This document shows, piece by piece, positions 14,186 through 20,517 of a stretch of DNA of 36,165 nucleotides. The notes under the pieces are model-generated. The model was given only the letters and a program-made list of their open reading frames with translations, ran no database searches and was not told the DNA's origin. The position numbers and the translations under genes are program-made. The DNA comes from Competibacteraceae bacterium UBA6584 (GTDB taxonomy: Bacteria; Pseudomonadota; Gammaproteobacteria; Competibacterales; Competibacteraceae): assembly GCA_002433805.1 (NCBI GenBank), contig DJIW01000032.1:1-36165 (forward strand). The letters are read 5' to 3'. Each line of letters begins with the position of its first letter. Position 1 is the stretch's first letter.

Positions 14186-15340
14186 ATGGACACCTTGCTG
14201 GAACTGATCGCCCAGAGCGGCTTTCACAACCTGGGCTGGCGCAATCTGGTCATGTTTTTCGTGGCCGGACTGCTGGTTTATCTGGCGGTGAAGAAAAACT
14301 ACGAGCCGCTGCTGCTGATTCCCATCGGCTTCGGCGCGATGCTGGCCAACTTGCCGGCCGCCATGCTCGACGCCTCGAGCGGCTATCACGCCGAACCGGG
14401 CCAAACCGTCCCGCTGTTGCAGCTCATCTACAACATGGGGATCAAAACCCAATTGCTGCCGCCGGTGATTTTTCTCGGCGTGGGGGCGCTGACCGATTTC
14501 CGGCCGCTGCTCAGCCGGCCCGTCACTCTGATGCTCGGCGCGGCGGCCCAGCTGGGGATCTTCGTCGCCGCGCTCGGCGCGTTCTACCTGTTCGGTTTCA
14601 CCGCCGAGGAAGCCGCCTCCATCGGCATCATCGGCGGCGCGGACGGCCCGACATCGATTTATCTCACCGCCATTCTCGCCCCGCACCTGCTCGGCGCGGT
14701 GGCGGTGGCCGCCTACAGCTATATGGCGCTGGTGCCGGTGATCCAACCGCCGATCATGCGGCTGCTGACCACCGACGCGGAGCGCGCCATCAACATGCCG
14801 CAAGCGCGGCCGGTGTCGCAAACGGCGGTCATCATCTTTCCGATCTTCATCACCGTGCTGACGGCCCTGGCGATTCCGTCCAGCGCGCCGCTGATCGGCA
14901 TGTTGATGTTCGGCAACCTGCTGCGCGAGTCCGGCGTCACCGACCGGCTGAGCAAAACCGCCGGCGGCGCGCTGATCAACATCGTCACCATTTTCCTCGG
15001 GCTGGTGGTCGGTTCGACCATGCAGGGCGATACCTTCCTCAGCCCGCAAACCCTGTTCATTCTGATTCTGGGCGCGGTGGCGTTTGCGTTCAGCACCGCA
15101 GGAGGGGTGCTGTTCGCCAAATTGTTGAACCTGTTTCTCCCGGAGGGCAAGAGGATCAACCCCTGCATCGGCGCGGCCGGGGTGTCGGCGGTGCCGATGT
15201 CGGCGCGGGTGGTGCAGAAGTTCGTGTCCGATCACACCGAAGGACGGGTCAACCCACTGATGGCGGCCATGGGGCCTAACGTGGCCGGCGTGATCGGTTC
15301 GGCGGTGGCGGCGGGGATGTTCCTGGCGCTGCTGCGCTAA
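14186..15340 (+). CDS. oadB: Sodium ion-translocating decarboxylase beta subunit (OadB/GcdB/MmdB family)
   Basis: The 384-residue polytopic protein is a beta subunit of the sodium-transport decarboxylases. The hallmark GIIGGADGPTSIYL (about residues 149-162) contains the Asp used for Na+ binding in Klebsiella OadB (Asp203 there). Other family stretches are FLGVGALTDFRPLL, IQPPIMRLLTT, VGSTMQGDTFL, NPCIGAAGVSAVPMSARVVQ and GPNVAGVIGSAVAAG. It decarboxylates carboxybiotin on the alpha subunit and exports Na+ across the inner membrane. The ATG follows the oadA stop after one base. Length fits the shorter (GcdB/MmdB-like) members. The gene ends 14 bp from a convergent gene, with no visible terminator. 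Confidence 0.93.
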   Translation: MDTLLELIAQSGFHNLGWRNLVMFFVAGLLVYLAVKKNYEPLLLIPIGFGAMLANLPAAMLDASSGYHAEPGQTVPLLQLIYNMGIKTQLLPPVIFLGVGALTDFRPLLSRPVTLMLGAAAQLGIFVAALGAFYLFGFTAEEAASIGIIGGADGPTSIYLTAILAPHLLGAVAVAAYSYMALVPVIQPPIMRLLTTDAERAINMPQARPVSQTAVIIFPIFITVLTALAIPSSAPLIGMLMFGNLLRESGVTDRLSKTAGGALINIVTIFLGLVVGSTMQGDTFLSPQTLFILILGAVAFAFSTAGGVLFAKLLNLFLPEGKRINPCIGAAGVSAVPMSARVVQKFVSDHTEGRVNPLMAAMGPNVAGVIGSAVAAGMFLALLR

Positions 15341-15354
15341 ATCAGCAATCGCGC

Positions 15355-15939
15355 CTAATTCAGGTTGGGGTCCCGGAAATACCGGGCGCTCCAATTTGAC
15401 GGCGTGGAAACGCCCAGTTGGTCGATTTGATAGACCGTCACGCCGCTCATGCCCGCCGCATCCGCCGGCGATCCGGCGCTGATGAACTGGCTCAATTGCT
15501 GGGCATCGCGAAACACCAAGACCTGCCAGTATGGCCTCAGGGTTGCGCCGGGTCCGATATCGGTGCGCGCCAGCTGCATGTAAGTGAATTTGCCGCTTTT
15601 TTCTTGAACGACCCCGCGCCCGTGCTTGCCGGCCAGCACCGCGTTCAGGCCGTTGATCTCGAACACCCCGTAACCGGCAGCCTGTTCGATTTCAAGCCGG
15701 GTCGGCGGCTTGAGCTTGTAAAGCTGGTTTAAGGTTCCGTTGCGCACCTTGAGGATCGACTGGCGCTGTTCCTGCTTGGCCTTCTCGCTCAACGCGCCGG
15801 CGGCGGGCGGCGCGGCGGCCGGTTTGGGGTTGGGCGGCGGATCGGGCGGCGGGCTGGCGCAGCTGGCCATTAACAAAACAGCCAACAGCCCGCCGGCAGC
15901 CCGAGCGCGCCGGAGTCTGATCGATGGGACAAATCGCAT
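15355..15939 (-). CDS. Lipoprotein with SYLF-like (YSC84-type) domain
   Basis: The 194-residue protein has a lipoprotein signal (basic n-region MRFVPSIRLRRARAAGG, then LLAVLLMASC with Cys27 as lipidation site) and a Pro/Ala-rich linker (residues 28-50). The remaining part, with IEQAAGYGVFEINGLNAVLAGKHGRGVV and GPGATLRPYWQVLVFRDAQQLSQFI, resembles the SYLF/YSC84 domain, where AGYAVFP..GG..GRGVL and the LVF segment are typical; the match is moderate. SYLF domains bind lipids in eukaryotes; bacterial roles are poorly known. It converges on oadB with a 14-bp gap and lies 41 bp after the diguanylate cyclase gene on the same strand. Confidence 0.75.
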   Translation of the reverse strand: MRFVPSIRLRRARAAGGLLAVLLMASCASPPPDPPPNPKPAAAPPAAGALSEKAKQEQRQSILKVRNGTLNQLYKLKPPTRLEIEQAAGYGVFEINGLNAVLAGKHGRGVVQEKSGKFTYMQLARTDIGPGATLRPYWQVLVFRDAQQLSQFISAGSPADAAGMSGVTVYQIDQLGVSTPSNWSARYFRDPNLN

Positions 15940-15980
15940 GAGGAGTTCTAAAAAAAGCCAGCGGGACGCAACCGAGCGCG

Positions 15981-17045
15981 CTAAAACAATTCAACGTCGC
16001 CAAAACGGCCTTCGGACTTGGCCATCGTCCCCTCGGCGATCAAGGTCTCGTAGCACTGGCTCTGATTGCGTCCGTTGCCCTTGGCGTAATACAGCGACTT
16101 GTCGGCTCGCGCGATCACCACCGTGGTCATTTCCGAATTGAGAATTTGGGTGTAACCGATGCTGGCGGTGACTTGACCGACCTGCGGAAAAGGGTAGTGC
16201 TCGATGTTCTGCCGGCACCGCTCAAGGACTATCTCGGCGTCTTCCAAGGCGCGCGTTCTGAACACCACCACAAATTCCTCGCCGCCGTAACGGAACAAAT
16301 GATCGGAACGGCGGAAGGAACGCCGCAGGAGATTGGCCATCAGGATCAGGACTTCATCGCCGTACAGGTGGCCGTAGGTATCGTTGATCCGCTTGAAGTG
16401 ATCGATATCCAGCACCGCCAGCCAATAGTATTGGCCGTCGTCGCTCTCGCGCCGCTCCGAGGCGGGCTTTTGCTCCCCTCTGGCCGCCGCGTTGGCCCTG
16501 GCCAGGGCGGCGCGCCGGCTGGCTTGCAGAATATCCATCAATTTATCGTCGAAGGTCTTGCGGTTGAGCAAACCGGTCAGCTTATCGCGCTCGTTATCCT
16601 CGATCAGCTTCAGATAGTTCCAGTAAATTTGCAGGAAGCCTTCGATCAGCCGGCGGTCGTCGCGCAAATCGCGGGTGGACACCAGCCGCAAGAAACCGAT
16701 CAGTTGATCCTGGCGCGGGATGGGAAAGGTGTAACGCCGGCCCTCGGCCACCGATTCGATCACCATCTCGCGGCCGTGCGAACAGGCGCGCAGGCCGGTG
16801 TCGTGAATCACGGGAACCGCCGCCTCCATGTCGTCGATTTCCCCGTCCAGGATCCAGCAGCTCTCGCGGTCGATGCGGACCAGCAAATTGGCTTGTTCGC
16901 CGTCGAAGCGATAGAGTGCGATGCCCTCGATTTCCAGTAGGTCGAACATGGTCTGGGTGAGGCAGATTTCCAACGACAGCCGGTTGCGTTTCTCGGTCAG
17001 CCGCGCGATCGACTCCAACAGTTTGTCGTGATCGAGTTCGTTCAT
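15981..17045 (-). CDS. Diguanylate cyclase (GGEEF) with GAF-like sensor part
   Basis: The 354-residue cytoplasmic protein has a coiled start (1-30), a GAF-like or other sensory region (about 31-140) and a C-terminal GGDEF domain. The domain starts at DKLTGLLNRKTFDD (154-167), has DIDHFKRINDTYGH (213-226), the inhibitory-site RRSD (245-248) and the active-site GGEEF (254-258). A polar Ala/Arg-rich insertion of about 28 residues (180-207) breaks the domain between its first helix and first strand, which is unusual. It should make cyclic di-GMP from two GTP. No membrane segment is present. ATG 17045 is chosen; a GTG lies one codon upstream. The ribosome-binding site is weak. Confidence 0.9.
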   Translation of the reverse strand: MNELDHDKLLESIARLTEKRNRLSLEICLTQTMFDLLEIEGIALYRFDGEQANLLVRIDRESCWILDGEIDDMEAAVPVIHDTGLRACSHGREMVIESVAEGRRYTFPIPRQDQLIGFLRLVSTRDLRDDRRLIEGFLQIYWNYLKLIEDNERDKLTGLLNRKTFDDKLMDILQASRRAALARANAAARGEQKPASERRESDDGQYYWLAVLDIDHFKRINDTYGHLYGDEVLILMANLLRRSFRRSDHLFRYGGEEFVVVFRTRALEDAEIVLERCRQNIEHYPFPQVGQVTASIGYTQILNSEMTTVVIARADKSLYYAKGNGRNQSQCYETLIAEGTMAKSEGRFGDVELF

Positions 17046-17048
17046 CAC

Positions 17049-17530
17049 AATCCGATGAGATGGCCAGCATTTTCCGTCACGGCCGGCAAGCGGCCTAAAT
17101 CAAAACGGGTTGATGGTATAGTATGGACTTCCAAGCTTCCATACCCAAACCCGCCCCCTCGCCACCGAATGTCGGCCCATCAAGCCCCCGTCGCTCCCCA
17201 CGCGAAATTCGACCGCCGCTCCCGTCGCGGGAGCGAGCGCGATGGTCCCGCCGCCCTTAAGCCGCTCTCGCCGAGGCGCTTGCCCCGTGCGGTGGCGCGA
17301 TAGCGACAACCGCTGGAACGCGCGCATTGGACCCGAATTGGTCGAGGAGGCGGAGACGGCGATCAGCCCGCGTTGGGGCCAATGCCAGCGGTTCGTCCCG
17401 GCGCAAGGCCAGGGCCTCGATTTACGTTTTCAACGGCGCGCCCTGGCGTCCGAAGATCGCGCGGGCCGACCGGCCGCCCGCCGTCGATCCCTTCCGCTTC
17501 AGCGCCCGGCGCTGGCTGGCGACGGGCATT
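17049..17530. other. 482-bp interval without a firm gene
   Basis: Between the diguanylate cyclase start and the end of mrpG2 no reading frame is convincing. It holds an extended -10-like element with a hairpin (17114-17144), a 44-codon plus-strand frame from ATG 17169 to TAG 17301-17303, and the start of the weak plus-strand frame listed separately. Protein-like segments occur in different plus frames, which would fit a decayed gene, but this is not proven. Confidence 0.4.
17114..17144. promoter_or_regulatory. Extended -10-like element and 7-bp palindrome upstream of the diguanylate cyclase
   Basis: TGGTATAGT (17114-17122) fits an extended -10 promoter on the plus strand. Overlapping it, GTATGGA (17121-17127) pairs with TCCATAC (17138-17144) across a 10-base gap, a possible repressor site or hairpin at the start of a transcript. 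No good -35 box is visible in either direction. Confidence 0.3.
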
Positions 17531-17569
17531 TTATTGGGCGTCGCGCTCGCTATTCTGGCTTACGGTTGA
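17327..17569 (+). CDS. Doubtful small ORF with C-terminal transmembrane helix
   Basis: An 80-codon frame from TTG 17327 ends in a plausible membrane anchor: RRWLATGILLGVALAILAYG at the extreme C-terminus, preceded by a readable stretch RASIYVFNGAPWRPKIARADRPP. Against it: only a TTG start, an Arg-rich N-terminus typical of non-coding GC-rich frames, and a 39-base overlap with the convergent mrpG. It may be the end of a gene whose beginning has been lost by frameshift. No function is assigned. Confidence 0.25.
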   Translation: MDPNWSRRRRRRSARVGANASGSSRRKARASIYVFNGAPWRPKIARADRPPAVDPFRFSARRWLATGILLGVALAILAYG

Positions 17570-17917
17570 GCGATTCGGGCCGCTTGATTCCGATCGCTCG
17601 CCCTGCGGCAGCGGGGCCAGCGAATGCAATTTGAGATGCAGCGCCGCCTTGGACAGCAGATGCGCGCTCACCGGCGCGGTGATGAACAAAAACAGCGTCA
17701 CCAGCACCTCGTGCAGGCTCACGCCCTCGCCTCGGGTGCTGAAAAACAGCGACGAAGCGATCAGCAGGCTGCCCACGCCCAGGGTGGTGGCCTTGGTCGG
17801 GCCGTGCAGCCGGGTGTAAAAATCCCGCAGCCGGACCAATCCGAGCGAGCCGATGAAGGTGAAGATCGCGCCGGTCAGGATCAGGAAAGAGAGGAGAGCG
17901 TCCAGCATCGCGGTCAC
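17531..17917 (-). CDS. mrpG: Na+/H+ antiporter subunit MrpG (cluster 2)
   Basis: The 128-residue protein has three helices and the MnhG signature LVRLRDFYTRLHGPTKATTLGVGS, followed by SLHEVLVTLFLFITAPVSAHLLSKAA. The polar C-terminal tail (about 25 residues, rich in Ser, Glu and Asn) is longer than in cluster 1 and poorly conserved in character. The GTG at 17917 overlaps the mrpF stop as GTGA; ATG 17908 is an alternative. It is the last gene of the second Mrp operon. Confidence 0.92.
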   Translation of the reverse strand: MTAMLDALLSFLILTGAIFTFIGSLGLVRLRDFYTRLHGPTKATTLGVGSLLIASSLFFSTRGEGVSLHEVLVTLFLFITAPVSAHLLSKAALHLKLHSLAPLPQGERSESSGPNRSTVSQNSERDAQ

Positions 17918-18186
17918 TCGATGATGTCGCCGCGCAACAGATACTTGCAAAAGGCGACGGTGCCGATAAAGCCCATCAGCGCGATCAGCAGCGCGGCCTC
18001 GAAGTACAGCGCGCTGGAGAGGTGAATGCCGAGCAGCACCAACAGCGCGATGGCGTTGATATACAGCGTATCCAGCGCCAGGATGCGATCCGGCGCGCTC
18101 GGTCCGACCAGCAACCGCCAGAAACTGAGCGCGAAGGCGGCGGCGACCAAAGCGAAGGCGACGGGAAGGGCGACGCTGGACATCAT
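17914..18186 (-). CDS. mrpF: Na+/H+ antiporter subunit MrpF (cluster 2)
   Basis: The 90-residue, three-helix protein carries the MnhF pattern WRLLVGPSAPDRILALDTLYINAIAL and ALYFEAALLIALMGFIGTVAFCKYLLRGDIIE. Two ATG codons in a row (18186 and 18183) overlap the mrpE stop. It differs clearly from the cluster 1 MrpF, so the two operons are not a recent duplication. Confidence 0.92.
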   Translation of the reverse strand: MMSSVALPVAFALVAAAFALSFWRLLVGPSAPDRILALDTLYINAIALLVLLGIHLSSALYFEAALLIALMGFIGTVAFCKYLLRGDIIE

Positions 18187-18671
18187 GGCTCGAAAATCTC
18201 CCGCAGCGGCGCTTCGTAGCGCCGTTTGATAGTGGCCGCCAGCTCGGTGGCGTCGGCCGCATCGAGCGCGTGCACCAACAGATGCGCGCGATCGGGCGAC
18301 AGGCGCGACGACACCGTGCCGGGCGTCAGACAAATGGTGTTGGCCAGCAGGCTGATCGCCAAATCCGAGGTCAGCGCCAGCGGCACCCGCACGAAAACCG
18401 GCCGCAGCCGCTCGGGGCTGCCCAAAATCCGCCGCGCCACCGCGAGATTCGCCACCACGATGTCGGACAGCACCACGCCGATGAAGCGCAACAGCAGCAA
18501 CGGCCGGTGGACGCGCGGAATCTCCAGCCAAAAGCGAGCGCCAAACCGCGAGATCGCCACGCCCAACACCAAGCCCAGCAGGATATGGCCGGGGGAAAAG
18601 CGGTTGGCCAGCAACAACCAAACCGCCGCCAGGGCCAGGGCGATCAGCGGATGCGGCAACCACCGGCGCAT
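18183..18671 (-). CDS. mrpE: Na+/H+ antiporter subunit MrpE (cluster 2)
   Basis: The 162-residue protein starts MRRWLPHPLIALALAAVWLLL, the common PhaE/MrpE opening, has two N-terminal helices, the stretch IVVANLAVARRILG, and the conserved LLANTICLTPGTVSSRL motif near residues 108-124. The ATG at 18671 shares one base with the mrpD stop (TGATG). Here mrpE follows mrpD, as in the classical A-B-C-D-E-F-G order. Confidence 0.93.
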   Translation of the reverse strand: MRRWLPHPLIALALAAVWLLLANRFSPGHILLGLVLGVAISRFGARFWLEIPRVHRPLLLLRFIGVVLSDIVVANLAVARRILGSPERLRPVFVRVPLALTSDLAISLLANTICLTPGTVSSRLSPDRAHLLVHALDAADATELAATIKRRYEAPLREIFEP

Positions 18672-20191
18672 CAGGGCCGCCCTCCCGGCTCGAGCACGGC
18701 TCGAAGGTAATGACTGGGCTCCAGCACCTGATCGGCGATTTCCCGCGCCGCGTCGGCGAGCGGTCCGGCCCACAGCGTCAGCATGAGCACCAGCAGCAGC
18801 AGGCCGATGACCGGCAGCGCCTCTTCCGCCACGGCCGGCGGTCTCTCCGTCCCGACATCGGCTCGCGAGGCGAGCGGCCGGAAGAACAGCAAGCTGCCGG
18901 CGCGCGCCAGGGCGATCAGGCCGAACAATCCGGCGGCCAGCACCGTCGCCATGATCCACGGCAACAGCGGATGGCCGAGCGCCGCGCGCAGGGTCAAAAA
19001 TTTGCCGAGAAAACCGGACAAGGGCGGCAGGCCCGCCACCGCCACGGCGGCGATGAAGAACAGGCCGCCCAACACCCCCGCCGGCGCGACCGCCGGGCCG
19101 GGGTCGAGGCGGTCGTCCAGCGCGCCGCGCCGCCGGGCGATCACATCCGCCAGCAAAAACAGCGCGGCGGCGGCAAAGGTGCTGTGCGGCAGATAATACA
19201 GTCCGGCGGCGACGCCCTCGGCGCTGCCGAGACCGAATCCCGCCAGCAGCGAACCGACCGAGGCCACCACCAAATAAGCGACCTGCTGGCGCAGCCGGAC
19301 GCTGGCCAGCGCCCCCAGCGCGCCGACGGTCAGGGTGGCCAAGGCCAGCGGCAACAGCCAGGGCTCGATCAAGCGGGCGGACCCGCCGGCGTCCGGGCCG
19401 AACATCAGCGGATACACCCGCAGGATGCTGTACGCGCCGACCTTGGTCATGATCGCGAACAAGGCGGCGACCGGCGCGCTGGCGTGTCCATAGGCGGCGG
19501 GCAACCAAAGATAAAACGGCAGCAGCGCCGCTTTGAGCGCGAACACCGCGAACAGCAACAGGCCCGCCACCCTGACCAGCGGCGCGCTTTCCGCCGGCGC
19601 GGCGGCGACCTTGGCCGCCAGATCGGCCATGTTGAGCGTGCCGAGCACGCCGTACAGCGTCCCCACCGCGAACAGGAACAGACTGGAGCCCACCAGGTTG
19701 ACGACCACGAAATGCAAGCCCGCCCGCGTCCGTTTTCGACCGCCGCCGTGCAGCAACAAGCCGTAGGAGGCGATCAGCAAAATCTCGAAAAACACGAACA
19801 GATTGAACAGGTCGCCGGTCAGAAACGCCCCGTTCAAACCAAAAAGCTGAAGCTGGAACAAGATATGAAAATGCGGCCCGGCGGCGTCGTCTCCCCGGAT
19901 GGCGTACAGCAGCGCGAACAGCGCCAGCAGGGCGGTAACCACCAGCATCCAGGCCGCCAACCGATCCGCCACCAGCACGATGCCGAACGGGGCCGGCCAT
20001 TCGCCCAGCGCGTAAACCAAAATGTCGCCGTCGCCGACCTCCGCCGCCAGCGCCAGCGCCAGCCCGAGTTGCACGAGGGTCGCGACCACGCTCGCGCCGC
20101 GCTGCCAACCCAGACGATTCCGGCCGACCAACAGCAACAGGATGCCGGCCAACCACGGCAACAGCACCGGCATGATGGCCCAATGGCTCAC
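18671..20191 (-). CDS. mrpD: Na+/H+ antiporter subunit MrpD (cluster 2)
   Basis: The 506-residue polytopic protein is a standard MrpD/PhaD. Ion-path residues are Glu136 in DLFNLFVFFEILLIASYGLL, Lys220 in FALKAALLPFYLWLPAAYG and Lys250 in IMTKVGAYSILRVYPLMFG, with GFLGKFLTLRAALG as the TM12 lysine motif. It begins with GTG 20191, overlapping the mrpC stop as GTGA. An antisense frame of similar length on the plus strand is rejected as it has no membrane or domain character. Confidence 0.94.
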   Translation of the reverse strand: MSHWAIMPVLLPWLAGILLLLVGRNRLGWQRGASVVATLVQLGLALALAAEVGDGDILVYALGEWPAPFGIVLVADRLAAWMLVVTALLALFALLYAIRGDDAAGPHFHILFQLQLFGLNGAFLTGDLFNLFVFFEILLIASYGLLLHGGGRKRTRAGLHFVVVNLVGSSLFLFAVGTLYGVLGTLNMADLAAKVAAAPAESAPLVRVAGLLLFAVFALKAALLPFYLWLPAAYGHASAPVAALFAIMTKVGAYSILRVYPLMFGPDAGGSARLIEPWLLPLALATLTVGALGALASVRLRQQVAYLVVASVGSLLAGFGLGSAEGVAAGLYYLPHSTFAAAALFLLADVIARRRGALDDRLDPGPAVAPAGVLGGLFFIAAVAVAGLPPLSGFLGKFLTLRAALGHPLLPWIMATVLAAGLFGLIALARAGSLLFFRPLASRADVGTERPPAVAEEALPVIGLLLLVLMLTLWAGPLADAAREIADQVLEPSHYLRAVLEPGGRP

Positions 20192-20517
20192 GGTTCGTGC
20201 GTCCCATCGACATGATCGTTGCCCAGTTCGGCCCTCGCCTTGAGCGCGAGCACGATCACGAACGCGGTCATGGCGAAGCTGATCACGATGGCGGTCAGCA
20301 CCAGGGCTTGCGGCACCGGGTCAGCGTAACCGGCCGCGCCGGCGGCGATCACCGGCGGCCGGCCCACGACCAAGCGGCCCATGGCGAACAAGAACAGGTT
20401 GACCGCGTAAGATAAAAACGTCAGGCCCAGCACCACTGGAAACGTCCGGGCGCGCAAGACCAAATACGCGCCGCACGCCGTCAACACCCCGACCGAAAGC
20501 GCGACCAACAGCTCCAT
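20188..20517 (-). CDS. mrpC: Na+/H+ antiporter subunit MrpC (cluster 2)
   Basis: The 109-residue NuoK-like protein has three helices: MELLVALSVGVLTACGAYLVL, then TFPVVLGLTFLSYAVNLFLFAMG, then the MnhC signature DPVPQALVLTAIVISFAMTAF. The ATG at 20517 overlaps the stop of the mrpAB gene by one base (TAATG). Confidence 0.94.
   Translation of the reverse strand: MELLVALSVGVLTACGAYLVLRARTFPVVLGLTFLSYAVNLFLFAMGRLVVGRPPVIAAGAAGYADPVPQALVLTAIVISFAMTAFVIVLALKARAELGNDHVDGTHEP

Noticed and set aside
18710..20215. 501-codon plus-strand frame
   Set aside because: Exact antisense of mrpD in cluster 2, Gln/Arg-rich, no domain or initiation signals.
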